DNA of 64,000 nt. It comes from Acinetobacter colistiniresistens (GTDB lineage: Bacteria > Pseudomonadota > Gammaproteobacteria > Pseudomonadales > Moraxellaceae). The DNA lies in assembly GCF_024582815.1 (NCBI RefSeq), contig NZ_CP102099.1, forward strand, positions 1,488,001 to 1,552,000, given 5' to 3'. Made by a program: the position numbers and the translations under genes. The notes beneath the pieces were generated by a model that saw only the letters and a list, made by a program, of their open reading frames with translations, was not told the origin of the DNA and did no database searches. This document shows, in pieces, positions 55,511 through 64,000 of the stretch (the first letter of the stretch is position 1; every line of letters begins with the position of its first letter).

Positions 55511-56484
55511 ACCCGGATCCTGCTTAAGCCGATGATTCCTTAATTTGAATTGTTGGCTTATTTTGATGGGTTAATTGATATGCGCATAGCGAGGCATAAA
55601 TTCCTCCAAGAAATCCATGAATACTACGTGCTTTACTCGTCACTAAATTGTATTGCCCCTTCAATAAACTGAATAATGTTTCTATCTTATTGCGTTGTCT
55701 TAGGTGATATTCATCTGATGCACAGAGTTGAATAGCCTGCATATTCTTTCGATGATAAGTAATTAAATCAATACCTTGATCTTTCAATCTGATTTTTAAT
55801 TCTTGGCTGATGTAACCTCGATCCCCGTAAAGTTTTGCTTCTATACCAGCAACCAATTGCTCAACCATTTTTATGTCAGCAACATGTCCATTCGATAAAG
55901 CAGAACAGGCAATTTCACCAAATTGATTCATCGCAATATGTAATTTACAGCCATAAAACCAGCCCATTGAGCTTCTACCACGTGATGCAATTTGGACTAA
56001 TGATTTATGACGCTGAATCCGTTGATTTTTACAAACTGGCAGAGTTGTTGAATCAATCCATAAATATTGTGTAGTTTGGTCTTTCATCAGCGCCACATGT
56101 AAAGCGTGTAGGGCCAATTGGTGCATATTGATCAGATGAATCATCCTTTGATAGCAAGGCAAGTACTTAAATAAATGGCTTTTATCTTCTTTTAACCAGG
56201 TGAAAAAGGCTTTGAAATTATTGAAATGAGAGCATTTGTACCAAATGGCAATAAAGCAGATTTCTGAAATTTTGAGTTGAGCAGTTCTGATTCTTAAGGA
56301 ACCACAGTTTTGTTTGAGAAACTCCCAATAAGTTGATTCAAATTTAAGAAAAAAATCATCAATTACGCAGAATAATTCGGTACTATTGAACATCAGGACT
56401 AGAGTTGTGAGTTTGGTGTGGTAACTCAACTGATGGCTCTAGTCCTCTTATTTTTCAAGTCAATTTCTTATCCGCGATTCGGGT
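55511..56484 (-). mobile_element. IS982-family insertion sequence, 974 bp
   Basis: The element begins ACCCGGATCCTGCTTAAG and its other end, read inward, is ACCCGAATCGCGGATAAG: 18-bp terminal inverted repeats with 12 or 13 matches. It is bounded by the 7-bp direct repeat TATCTTA, and encodes one transposase on the minus strand. It sits between the LysR gene and the GntP permease. The ends, duplication and transposase are all intact, suggesting a recent insertion. Confidence 0.88.
55524..56393 (-). CDS. IS982-family transposase
   Basis: A 289-residue DDE transposase. The family's first acid lies in YLWIDSTTLPVCKNQRIQRH, the second in LYGDRGYIS and the glutamate in RNKIETLFSLLK; GWFYGCKLHIAMNQFGEI is also typical of IS982. 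Start 56393 is used; the open frame extends 12 codons upstream without support. It fills almost the whole element and has no frameshift or stop, so it may be active. Confidence 0.9.
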   Translation of the reverse strand: MFNSTELFCVIDDFFLKFESTYWEFLKQNCGSLRIRTAQLKISEICFIAIWYKCSHFNNFKAFFTWLKEDKSHLFKYLPCYQRMIHLINMHQLALHALHVALMKDQTTQYLWIDSTTLPVCKNQRIQRHKSLVQIASRGRSSMGWFYGCKLHIAMNQFGEIACSALSNGHVADIKMVEQLVAGIEAKLYGDRGYISQELKIRLKDQGIDLITYHRKNMQAIQLCASDEYHLRQRNKIETLFSLLKGQYNLVTSKARSIHGFLGGIYASLCAYQLTHQNKPTIQIKESSA

Positions 56485-56841
56485 TATCTTAATATCTAAA
56501 AATGGATTTTAAAAAGAATAAGCTAAATATACTTTGATTGGATTAATGAGTATTTTTGAATAGTTGATTTGTTTTATTAATCAATTAAATTATTTAGGTG
56601 TTATTTTTGTATCTTTATGATTTTTATGATTAATTTAAATATTTTATTTTGGTTTAATGATATTGTTTTTATGATTTTAATGCTATTTTAAAATACGTTT
56701 TAGCATGCATCTTTGCTTTAGATTCTGTACTGCAGTTCGCAGTATTTTAATTTTGTTTATGGTTAGGATAACCACCACATAGTATAAAAAAAATAATTTG
56801 GTTGACCCTGACATATATTCTTTGGAATGGAGTAAAAGAAT
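56485..56841. promoter_or_regulatory. gntP upstream region with start-site hairpin
   Basis: 357 bases, AT-rich, starting with the right copy of the TATCTTA duplication (56485-56491). At its end ATATTCTTT (56815-56823) pairs with AAAGAATAT (56835-56843), enclosing the ribosome-binding site GGAATGGAG in the loop and placing the start codon in the stem. Nothing else is supportable. Confidence 0.45.
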
Positions 56842-58266
56842 ATGTGGGACTTATTTGTCATTCTGCTGTCTTTAGGCTTGCTGATGTACACGGCCTATCG
56901 CGGTTTTTCCGTGATTTTAATGGCACCGTTATGTGCATTGCTGGCGGTTTTTCTGATTAACCCCGCCAATGTACTGCCGTTTTATTCGGGCGTTTTTATG
57001 CCGAAAATGGTTAATTTCATTAAAGACTATTTTCTGGTGTTCTTGCTGGGTGCGATCTTTGGCAAAGTGGTGGAAATGTCAGGTATTGCCGAGTCGATTG
57101 CCCGTACCATTGTCAATTTGATTGGTGCAAAGAAAGCCATTTTAACCGTGGTTTTACTGGGAGCGATTCTGACCTATAGCGGTGTTAGCTTATTTGTGGC
57201 GGTATTTGCGATTTATCCATTTGCCAATCAGTTGTTTCAACAGGCCAATATTCCAAAACGTTTGATTCCCGGCACCATTGCCTTAGGCGCATTTACATTC
57301 ACCATGGATGCCTTGCCGGGTACACCACAAATTCAGAACGTGATTCCGACCACCTTCTTTGGTACCAATATCTATGCAGCACCGTTTTTGGGTGTAATTG
57401 GCGCAATCTTCGTCTTAAGCATGGGGCTGTTGTATCTAGAGTCACGCCGTAAAGCTGCTGCTCGTGCAGGTAAAGGTTATGCTGGTTTTGCTGCTGAAGA
57501 TGCAGCCATGCAAACGACTGCTAATGTAGAGCTATCTCAGCAAAACAACGGTTCAGTGCTGCGTCAAGGTATGGCCTTTGTGCCGTTGATTCTGGTTGCG
57601 GTGATGAACCGTTATCTATCCACAGCCATCAAAGAATGGTATCCGAATGGCTTTGATTTTAATGCAATTGGTTTAGCCAACTACACTGTTGATGTGGCAA
57701 AAACAGGGGCGATTTGGGCTGTCGGTTTAGCCTTGATTGTTGGCATTATTGCCGCAATTTTATTTGATTATCAACGTGTAGTGACCAATTTCAAAGAAGG
57801 TGTGAATGCCAGTATCAGTGGTTCATTATTGGCGGTGATGAACACTGCATCGGAGTATGGTTTCGGAGCGATTATTGCGGCATTACCGGGCTTTGCTTTG
57901 ATTAGCCATGCACTGGGGACGACCTTTACCAATCCTTTGGTGAATGGTGCAGTGACCACGACAGTGCTGGCAGGGATTACAGGTTCCGCATCGGGTGGGA
58001 TGAGTATTGCTTTGAGCGCGATGGCAGAAACCTACAATGCAGCGATTTTAGCAGCGGGTATTCCCCCTGAAGTGATGCATCGCGTGGTAGCGATGGCATC
58101 GGGCGGTATGGACACGCTGCCGCATAATGGCGCGGTGATTACCTTACTTGCGGTCACAGGTTTAACCCATAAGCAATCCTATAAAGATATTTTCGCAGTG
58201 ACGATTATTAAAACCTTGGCGGTATTTGTGGTGATTGCTGCATTTACATGGTTTGGTATTGTCTAA
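56842..58266 (+). CDS. GntP-family permease (probable 3-hydroxybutyrate carrier)
   Basis: A 474-residue, about twelve-helix transporter of the GntP family. DALPGTPQIQNVIPTTFFGT (about 157-176) and ASGGMDTLPHNGAVITLL (about 418-435) are the family's signature segments. GntP carriers move gluconate and other small hydroxy acids. Because it is followed 72 bases later by 3-hydroxybutyrate dehydrogenase, 3-hydroxybutyrate is the probable substrate. The start codon lies in a hairpin with the ribosome-binding site in its loop. Confidence 0.85.
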   Translation: MWDLFVILLSLGLLMYTAYRGFSVILMAPLCALLAVFLINPANVLPFYSGVFMPKMVNFIKDYFLVFLLGAIFGKVVEMSGIAESIARTIVNLIGAKKAILTVVLLGAILTYSGVSLFVAVFAIYPFANQLFQQANIPKRLIPGTIALGAFTFTMDALPGTPQIQNVIPTTFFGTNIYAAPFLGVIGAIFVLSMGLLYLESRRKAAARAGKGYAGFAAEDAAMQTTANVELSQQNNGSVLRQGMAFVPLILVAVMNRYLSTAIKEWYPNGFDFNAIGLANYTVDVAKTGAIWAVGLALIVGIIAAILFDYQRVVTNFKEGVNASISGSLLAVMNTASEYGFGAIIAALPGFALISHALGTTFTNPLVNGAVTTTVLAGITGSASGGMSIALSAMAETYNAAILAAGIPPEVMHRVVAMASGGMDTLPHNGAVITLLAVTGLTHKQSYKDIFAVTIIKTLAVFVVIAAFTWFGIV

Positions 58267-58338
58267 GGCAAATTTTAATTTCAGCTTGCCCGTTTTGACA
58301 GGTGAGCAATCAAAATGATCAAGAACAGGAGTAGCACA

Positions 58339-59124
58339 GTGACTCAACAACTCGAAGCCAAAGTGGCCTTTATTACTGGTTCTGCGAGCGGTATTGGTTT
58401 AGAAATTGCGAAAAAATTTGCGCAGGAAGGTGCCAAAGTGGTGATTTCTGATGTCAATGCTGAGAAATGTCAGCAAGCCGTGGAGCAGTTAAAACAGCAG
58501 GGTTTTGAAGCCCTATCAGCGCCTTGTGACGTAACTGATGAACAAGCTTATAAAGCGGCAATTGATTTGACTACACAAACTTTTGGGCGTCTGGATATCC
58601 TGATCAATAATGCGGGTTTTCAGCATGTTGCAGCAATTGAAGATTTCGCCACTGATATTTATCAGAAGCTGGTTCAGGTGATGCTGACAGGTTCATTTAT
58701 CGGGATTAAACATGCATTTCCAATTATGAAAGCACAACAATATGGTCGTATTATCAATATGTCTTCGATCAATGGATTGATTGGCTTTGCTGGTAAGGCG
58801 GGGTATAACAGTGCTAAGCATGGCGTGATCGGCTTGACCAAAGTGGCGGCTTTGGAATGTGCGCGTGATGGCATTACTGTGAATGCATTATGTCCGGGTT
58901 ATGTGGATACGCCGTTGGTACGTGGGCAAATTGCCGACTTGGCCAAAACCCGTAATGTGAGTCTGGAAAGTGCTTTGGAAGATGTGATTTTAGCCATGGT
59001 GCCACAGAAGCGTTTACTCAGTGTTGAAGAAATTGCCGACTATGCGATTTTCCTTGCCAGTAGCAAAGGGGCAGGAATCACAGGACAGGCGGTGGTGATG
59101 GATGGTGGTTATACTGCGCAGTAA
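58339..59124 (+). CDS. bdhA: 3-hydroxybutyrate dehydrogenase
   Basis: A 261-residue short-chain dehydrogenase. NAD-binding TGSASGIG (about 12-19), NNAG (about 89-92), catalytic Ser in NMSSINGLIGF and YxxxK in YNSAKHG are all present, as is the family's LCPGYVDTPLV. It oxidises (R)-3-hydroxybutyrate to acetoacetate. The start is GTG 58339, because AGGAG lies seven bases upstream and this gives the usual 260-residue length; ATG 58315 has no such site. Acetoacetate made here would be activated by the nearby CoA-transferase. Confidence 0.88.
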   Translation: MTQQLEAKVAFITGSASGIGLEIAKKFAQEGAKVVISDVNAEKCQQAVEQLKQQGFEALSAPCDVTDEQAYKAAIDLTTQTFGRLDILINNAGFQHVAAIEDFATDIYQKLVQVMLTGSFIGIKHAFPIMKAQQYGRIINMSSINGLIGFAGKAGYNSAKHGVIGLTKVAALECARDGITVNALCPGYVDTPLVRGQIADLAKTRNVSLESALEDVILAMVPQKRLLSVEEIADYAIFLASSKGAGITGQAVVMDGGYTAQ

Positions 59125-59143
59125 TCCGTTTATGTAATTAAAT

Positions 59144-59172
59144 AAGCCACTCAATATAGTGGCTTTATTTTT
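59144..59172 (+). terminator. Terminator after bdhA
   Basis: AAGCCACT (59144-59151) pairs with AGTGGCTT (59158-59165) across loop CAATAT, followed by TATTTTTT. Confidence 0.8.
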
Positions 59173-59253
59173 TATGAAGTTGATTCTATTCGAGTGCCGC
59201 TACTTTCGCCGTCTGATTATTGCTACACTTTTTTATTTTTAGGCAGATGCATT

Positions 59254-60273
59254 ATGTCTTTTGATCTCAAAGTCAGTTTAAAGCAAAGGGCTGAACCATC
59301 TGCACAGCAGAAAAAGCTGAATCGCCTGATTGATCTAATAGAGCAGCAAAAAATCAGTCTTGCCGCATGGCAGAATGCCCAAGCCGAGATTCAACAACAT
59401 ACACGGCAAAAGCTGATGCCTGTGTATAGTGAACTACATGAAATCTTGTTTCAGCAGTTAGATCAACTTTGGACGCTGTTACAGCAGCATGCGTTTTCCA
59501 AAGCGGATATGCAGCAACTGGATGAAAAAATTGCCCAGCTTGCCCAAATGTTAAAGCGTTCCAAGATGTTGAAGGATGAACAGTTAAAGCTGGTCAAGCA
59601 GATCGATACTTTTTATCAGCAGCATGCACAGCAATCGGCTAAAAAGAATAAAAAACTACAGTCAGCCAAGTTTGAACAGGATGAAAATTCTGAGCAAAGT
59701 GAAGCATTAGAACAAGATGAGTTTGAGCAATATGCGGCTGAACAGCAACAAGCCCGTGAACAAGCTAAACAACTTCGACAGCAACAGAAACGTGAACAAG
59801 CAGAGCAGATGGCAGCGCAGTCGCTGAAAACGGTGTATTTAAAAATTGCTGCGATGATTCACCCCGACCGTGAGCAAGACGAGACCAAGAAAGAAGAAAA
59901 AACTGAGTTGTTCCAACAGGCGAGTCAGGCCTATGAACAGCAGGATTTGTTTTACTTGCTCAAGCTTCAATTACAGCTTGAACAGAACAAAGGTGTTGGT
60001 AGCAAAGAGTTATCGGCTGAGCAGGTGAAGTTTTATAAACTGGCGTTGGATGCGCAAAGTCAGCAACTTGAAAGCCAAATTGACGAAATTTTAGATTCTT
60101 TTCAGTTGGCGAAAAAAGTCAAAGCCGAGCATCTGCATATTAGTGATGTGTATAAAGCCATAGATGCTGATTGTGCTGAGTTAAAGCAGCAATTGAAGTG
60201 GGAAAAAGAACGTTTAAAGTATATGAAAAAGGTGAGTGGGGTGGAGATGTTGTTGGGGCATGGGGTGTTGTAA
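59254..60273 (+). CDS. J-domain-like coiled-coil protein (HPD motif)
   Basis: A 339-residue soluble protein rich in Gln, Lys and Glu with long predicted coiled coils (about 5-190). A J-like segment is visible near residues 193-245: VYLKIAAMIHPDREQDE, with the HPD tripeptide at 203-205, followed by QQASQAYEQQDLFYLLKLQ, which fits helices of a J domain. There is no Gly/Phe region or zinc finger. Such proteins call on DnaK, but no partner is known. ATG 59254 is chosen; the frame is open 20 codons upstream. Confidence 0.65.
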   Translation: MSFDLKVSLKQRAEPSAQQKKLNRLIDLIEQQKISLAAWQNAQAEIQQHTRQKLMPVYSELHEILFQQLDQLWTLLQQHAFSKADMQQLDEKIAQLAQMLKRSKMLKDEQLKLVKQIDTFYQQHAQQSAKKNKKLQSAKFEQDENSEQSEALEQDEFEQYAAEQQQAREQAKQLRQQQKREQAEQMAAQSLKTVYLKIAAMIHPDREQDETKKEEKTELFQQASQAYEQQDLFYLLKLQLQLEQNKGVGSKELSAEQVKFYKLALDAQSQQLESQIDEILDSFQLAKKVKAEHLHISDVYKAIDADCAELKQQLKWEKERLKYMKKVSGVEMLLGHGVL

Positions 60274-60380
60274 CCTCTCCCTAACCCTCTCCTAGAAGGA
60301 GAGGGAATGTCACGTATCAAATTATAAATTAATTCACAAAGGATGCTCCCTCTCCCCTTGGGAGAGGGCTGGGGTGAGGG
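60274..60380. repeat. Bimodular palindromic repeat (copy B)
   Basis: Two 9-bp perfect hairpins, CCCTCTCCT/AGGAGAGGG (60285-60293, 60297-60305) and CCCTCTCCC/GGGAGAGGG (60348-60356, 60360-60368), separated by about 42 bases. The outer flanks CCTCTCCCTAACC and GGCTGGGGTGAGG are near-complementary. It lies between the J-like gene and the DUF559 gene and shares its plan with 6906-6970. Confidence 0.8.
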
Positions 60381-60401
60381 AAATTAAAAATAGGAGAAAA
60401 A

Positions 60402-60776
60402 ATGAAACTAGACCCACAATTATTAGAATTCGCTAAAGCCATGCGCAGTAATGCGACAGATGCAGAACATCTGATGTGGCAAATACTACGTGCCAAACGA
60501 TTTATGAATCTAAAATTCCGTAGGCAGCATGTTATTGCACCATATATTGTAGATTTTTACTGTCATGAACTGGGTTTGGTCATTGAGTTAGATGGTAGTC
60601 AACATAATACAGATGATGGTCGAGCTTATGATTTTGAGCGAACGAAGTTTTTAGAAGCTTTGGATTTAAAAGTAGTGAGATATTGGAATCATGAGATTTT
60701 AAAAAATACTGAGAGAGTGTTGGATGATTTATGGAATGTTTGTTCGCATTTAAAAAGAAAAACACCTCTCCTATGA
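60402..60776 (+). CDS. DUF559 endonuclease-like protein
   Basis: A 124-residue DUF559 protein of the Vsr/restriction-endonuclease-like fold. FRRQHVIAPYIVDFYCHELG (about 40-59) and the IELDGSQH block (about 62-69, acidic then Q-H) are the family core; R-T-K-FLEALDLKVVRYWNHEIL follows. Activity and role are not established. The start ATG follows GGAG by a few bases. It lies between palindromic repeats: the first ends 21 bases before the start, and the last codons and stop fall inside the second. The C-terminus is therefore partly repeat-coded. Confidence 0.85.
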   Translation: MKLDPQLLEFAKAMRSNATDAEHLMWQILRAKRFMNLKFRRQHVIAPYIVDFYCHELGLVIELDGSQHNTDDGRAYDFERTKFLEALDLKVVRYWNHEILKNTERVLDDLWNVCSHLKRKTPLL

Positions 60777-60783
60777 GGAGAGG
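60765..60783. repeat. Palindrome overlapping the DUF559 stop (copy C)
   Basis: CCTCTCC (60765-60771), loop TATGA, GGAGAGG (60777-60783). The TGA stop of the DUF559 gene at 60774-60776 is in the loop. Same core as the copy B hairpins, but only one module. Confidence 0.75.
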
Positions 60784-60866
60784 GAATACTGCATATTAGG
60801 TATAGGGCAATATTTTGTAATTTGAAAGGAATCTAAGAACTTAAAACTTGAATTTATTTTTAATAA

Positions 60867-60890
60867 AAAGGGCTGAATAATCAGCCCTTT
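60867..60890 (-). terminator. Terminator after valS
   Basis: AAAGGGCTGA (60867-60876) pairs with TCAGCCCTTT (60881-60890) across loop ATAA, 32 bases past the valS stop. A-rich sequence on the left gives a T-run on the minus strand. Confidence 0.8.
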
Positions 60891-60921
60891 ATACATTAAA
60901 TTAGATCAAACAAGCAACACT

Positions 60922-63822
60922 TTACAGCGCAGCAATTTGCTCCATACTTTGCTTAATTTTCGCTAACTGATCAGCAAACTCAGCCAATTTCACTTTTTCA
61001 CCCTCAACAACCGCTGCTGGTGCTTTTGCTACGAAACCTTCATTTGAAAGTTTATTGGCAATTTGATCATGTTGCTTTTGAACCTTATCCAAGTCCTTCT
61101 GCAAACGACCCAATTCAGCTTTAGGATCAATCAAGCCTTTCATTGGTACGAATACCGATGCATGGCTAACAACGCTAGAACAAGACAACGGTGGTTCTTG
61201 CTCATTGCTTAAGAACTCAATGCTTTCAACTTTCGCCAATGCTTTGAATAAAGCTTCGATACGGATGATTTGCTCACGCTCAGCATCAGAAATGTTCTTG
61301 AGTAAAACAGGCAATAAACGCGCATTACCTAAGCCCATTTCACCACGAATATTACGTACCGCACCAATCAAACCTTGTAACCACTGCATATCTGCTTCAG
61401 CTTGATCATTGACTTTGGCTTGATCAGGCACAGGATATTGCGCAGTCATAATGGTCGCACCGCCTTTGCCTAACATCGGCGCAAGCGTTTGCCAGATTTC
61501 TTCAGTCAAATACGGCATCAACGGATGAGCCAAACGTAAAGACGCTTCCATCACGGCAAGTAATACACGGCGAACTTCAGCTTTACGTTCTTCAGACACA
61601 TTGGCATCGTTCAGAACGGGTTTGGTTAATTCAACATACCAGTCACAGTATTCATTCCAGATAAAGTCATAGATCGCTTGCGCAGCAAGGTCTAAACGAT
61701 AGGTAGCGAATGCTTGATGTACCGCAGCTTCTGCTTTTTGCAGACGGCTCATGATCCATTTTTCTGGAAGTTCCCAAAGCTCTGGACGCGCTTCTTGAGC
61801 AACGGTTTGGCCTTCAACATTCATCAATACGAAACGGGTTGCGTTCCAGATTTTGTTGGCAAAGTTACGGTAGCCTTCAACACGTTTCATATCGAACTTA
61901 ATGTCACGACCCGTATTGGCAAGTGCACAGAACGTGAAGCGAACTGCGTCAGTACCATAAGCTTGAATACCTTCTGGGAATTCTTTACGGGTTGATTTTT
62001 CAATCTTCGCCGCTTGTTTCGGGTTCATCAAACCCGTCGTACGTTTTTGTACCAAAGTCTCAAGATCAACACCGTCAATCAGGTCTAATGGGTCAAGCAC
62101 GTTACCCTTAGACTTCGACATTTTTTGGCCTTCGCCATCACGAACCAGACCGTGTACATAAACCGTTTTAAACGGGACTTGTGGCGTACCATCTTCGTTC
62201 TTCATGAAGTGCATCGTAAACATGATCATACGAGCAACCCAGAAGAAGATGATGTCAAAACCGGTCACCAATACATCAGTTGGATGGAACGTATTGAGGA
62301 AATAGTTTTCCGCATCTTTCTTGGCATCGCCAGTCCAACCTAGAGTTGAGAAGGTCCACAACGCAGAAGAGAACCATGTATCCAGTACGTCTTCATCTTG
62401 GTTTAACACAACATCCGCAGGGATGTTGTTTTTAGCGCGGACTTCAGCTTCGTTACGACCGACATAAATGTTGCCTTCAGCATCATACCAAGCTGGGATA
62501 CGGTGACCCCACCAAAGCTGACGCGAGATACACCAGTCTTGGATGTTGTTCATCCACGCCATGTACATGTTGCTGTACTGCTCAGGAACGAACTTGATAC
62601 GACCATCTTGAACCGCTTCAATTGCAGGTTGTGCCAATGGTGCAATTTTTACATACCATTGGTCTGTCAATAATGGCTCAACGATCACACCTGAACGGTC
62701 ACCACGAGGTGGTTTCAGCGTATAAGGTTGGATTTGATCTAACCAGCCTTCAGCTTCAGCTTGTTCAACCAGTTTTTTACGCGCTGCAAAACGCTCTAAA
62801 CCAATATAGTCCGCAGGAGCAGGGATGGTTTTAGAAATTTGCTCGCCTGCTTTGGCAATGTATTCAAACTCAGCCAATACTTCTGCATTTTTATTGAAGA
62901 TATTGATGATTGGCAATTCACAACGCTTACCGACTTCATAGTCGTTAAAGTCGTGTGCAGGGGTGATTTTTACACAGCCTGTACCGAATTCTTTATCGAC
63001 ATATTCATCTTTAACGATTGGAACAGCACGACCTGTAATTGGTAGGATAATGTTCTGACCCACAAGGTGTGTATAGCGTTCATCATCCAGTGCCACAGCA
63101 ACCGCAGTATCACCTAACAAGGTTTCAGGACGAGTCGTAGCGACAACGATATGGTCTTTACCATCATGGGTACGAAGGTTTTTATCTTCAAAGAAATATT
63201 TGAAGTGCCACAATGAACCTGCTTCTTCTTTATCTGATTCAACTTCTAAATCTGACAGGGCCGTTTGTAGTTTCGGGTCCCAGTTGACGAGGCGTTTGCC
63301 ACGGTAGATTAAGCCATCTTCATGCAGTTTAACGAAGACTTCTTTGACTGCATTGGATAAACCTTCATCCATAGTGAAGCGTTCACGCGACCAGTCTACT
63401 GAAGAACCTAAACGACGGATCTGACGGGTGATGGTATTGCCTGATTGCTCTTTCCATTCCCAGATTTTTTCGATGAATTTTTCACGACCTAAGTCATGAC
63501 GGCTGACACCTTGCGCTCCCAATTGACGCTCGACCACCATCTGCGTTGCAATCCCTGCATGGTCAGTCCCGGGTTGCCATAAGGTGTTTTTACCCATCAT
63601 ACGGTTGTAACGGGTCAGTGCATCCATGATGGCATTGTTAAAACCATGCCCCATGTGCAGGCTACCCGTGACGTTCGGTGGCGGAATCATGATACAGAAT
63701 GATTCACCTTGACCTGAGGGTTTGAAATAACCTTGTTGTTCCCAGATTTGATACCATTTCTTTTCGATCTCGGTTGGATCGTAAGTGGTTGCAATATTTT
63801 GAGCAGATTGAGCGTCAGTCAT
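60922..63822 (-). CDS. valS: Valyl-tRNA synthetase
   Basis: A 966-residue class I aminoacyl-tRNA synthetase. HIGH is seen as [12 protein letters not shown] (about 48-59), the KMSKS as [10 protein letters not shown] (about 562-571), and an editing (CP1) domain lies between (about 200-400: [17 protein letters not shown]). The C-terminal helical end (about 895-960) is the coiled-coil arm typical of ValRS. It charges tRNA-Val and deacylates mischarged threonine. The gene is complete and has no close upstream neighbour in the window. Confidence 0.97.
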   Translation of the reverse strand: MTDAQSAQNIATTYDPTEIEKKWYQIWEQQGYFKPSGQGESFCIMIPPPNVTGSLHMGHGFNNAIMDALTRYNRMMGKNTLWQPGTDHAGIATQMVVERQLGAQGVSRHDLGREKFIEKIWEWKEQSGNTITRQIRRLGSSVDWSRERFTMDEGLSNAVKEVFVKLHEDGLIYRGKRLVNWDPKLQTALSDLEVESDKEEAGSLWHFKYFFEDKNLRTHDGKDHIVVATTRPETLLGDTAVAVALDDERYTHLVGQNIILPITGRAVPIVKDEYVDKEFGTGCVKITPAHDFNDYEVGKRCELPIINIFNKNAEVLAEFEYIAKAGEQISKTIPAPADYIGLERFAARKKLVEQAEAEGWLDQIQPYTLKPPRGDRSGVIVEPLLTDQWYVKIAPLAQPAIEAVQDGRIKFVPEQYSNMYMAWMNNIQDWCISRQLWWGHRIPAWYDAEGNIYVGRNEAEVRAKNNIPADVVLNQDEDVLDTWFSSALWTFSTLGWTGDAKKDAENYFLNTFHPTDVLVTGFDIIFFWVARMIMFTMHFMKNEDGTPQVPFKTVYVHGLVRDGEGQKMSKSKGNVLDPLDLIDGVDLETLVQKRTTGLMNPKQAAKIEKSTRKEFPEGIQAYGTDAVRFTFCALANTGRDIKFDMKRVEGYRNFANKIWNATRFVLMNVEGQTVAQEARPELWELPEKWIMSRLQKAEAAVHQAFATYRLDLAAQAIYDFIWNEYCDWYVELTKPVLNDANVSEERKAEVRRVLLAVMEASLRLAHPLMPYLTEEIWQTLAPMLGKGGATIMTAQYPVPDQAKVNDQAEADMQWLQGLIGAVRNIRGEMGLGNARLLPVLLKNISDAEREQIIRIEALFKALAKVESIEFLSNEQEPPLSCSSVVSHASVFVPMKGLIDPKAELGRLQKDLDKVQKQHDQIANKLSNEGFVAKAPAAVVEGEKVKLAEFADQLAKIKQSMEQIAAL

Positions 63823-63918
63823 AGTACAGAAGATTAAAATTGAATAAAAAATTAGATCTATTGTAGCAAAAAATCCTCGCTTCTGTAGGCATTTCAGCCT
63901 GAGCGGATGTGAATGATA

Positions 63919-63957
63919 AAAGCCGCTTAAAGAATGACTAATTTGCGGTTTTTTGAA
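63919..63957. terminator. Possible hairpin near window end
   Basis: AAAAGCCGC and GCGGTTTTTT lie about 20 bases apart, an imperfect stem with a T-run. It could end a gene to the left of valS's promoter on the plus strand, but no such gene is seen in 63823-64000. Confidence 0.3.
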
Positions 63958-64000
63958 CTGTTATAGAAGGGTGTTTAGTACATCTTCATAAAATGGTTTT

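Noticed and set aside
60274..60380. Possible CRISPR array from closely spaced CCCTCTCC repeats
   Set aside because: There are only two palindromic modules, with no regular spacers and no cas gene. It fits an intergenic palindromic element instead.

Overview
The window is a chromosomal segment of an Acinetobacter-type gammaproteobacterium (Moraxellaceae). Base composition is AT-leaning, gene order and protein sequences look like Acinetobacter, and several genes are typical of that genus: the wax ester synthase/DGAT gene (atfA), the pmrCAB polymyxin-response operon, tandem FadL-type outer membrane proteins and ThrH. The species cannot be fixed from the sequence alone.

Layout. 1-3.8 kb: end of mreB, then mreC, mreD, maf and rng in one direction (cell shape, nucleotide hygiene, RNase G) and a 57-residue conserved small protein. 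3.8-6.9 kb: atfA, cysH, thrH. 7-10 kb: two tandem FadL paralogues. 10.4-18.1 kb: kdpABCDE, the high-affinity K+ pump with its own two-component system. 18-24.4 kb: an acyl-CoA ligase, a decayed reading frame, a CsgG/DUF4810/GNA1162 lipoprotein trio, a coniferyl-aldehyde-type dehydrogenase and a wrecked AraC-family regulator. 24.9-32.9 kb: CitMHS transporter, porin, PAP2 phosphatase, glutamine-synthetase-like ligase, tRNA-Arg(CCU), amino acid permease and a lone PrpF. 33-39 kb: ispA, MmcQ/YjbR protein, nfeD-qmcA, patatin and PlsC-type lipid genes, and an FptX/AmpG-like MFS carrier. 39.3-46 kb: second porin, pmrC-pmrA-pmrB, then a convergent kinase-like gene and PAP2 gene. 46.2-51 kb: gltIJKL glutamate/aspartate ABC importer and amtB. 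51.4-59.1 kb: a short-chain fatty acid/ketone-body utilisation island (atoE, CoA-transferase A/B, LysR regulator, GntP permease, 3-hydroxybutyrate dehydrogenase) split by an IS982-family insertion that carries a 7-bp target duplication. 59.2-63.8 kb: a J-domain-like protein, a DUF559 endonuclease-like gene bracketed by palindromic repeats, and valS.

No CRISPR array, prophage or classical defence island was seen. The less ordinary parts are: the DUF559 gene enclosed by, and ending inside, a bimodular palindromic repeat that also occurs behind thrH; two pseudogenes (an AraC regulator beside the aldehyde dehydrogenase, and an unknown ~122-codon frame with two in-frame TAA stops); the IS982 copy sitting in the divergent control region of the ketone-body cluster; and a kinase-like/PAP2 gene pair facing pmrCAB. 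Coordinates of starts were adjusted by ribosome-binding sites where these were visible. All family assignments are from reading the sequence, without database searches.
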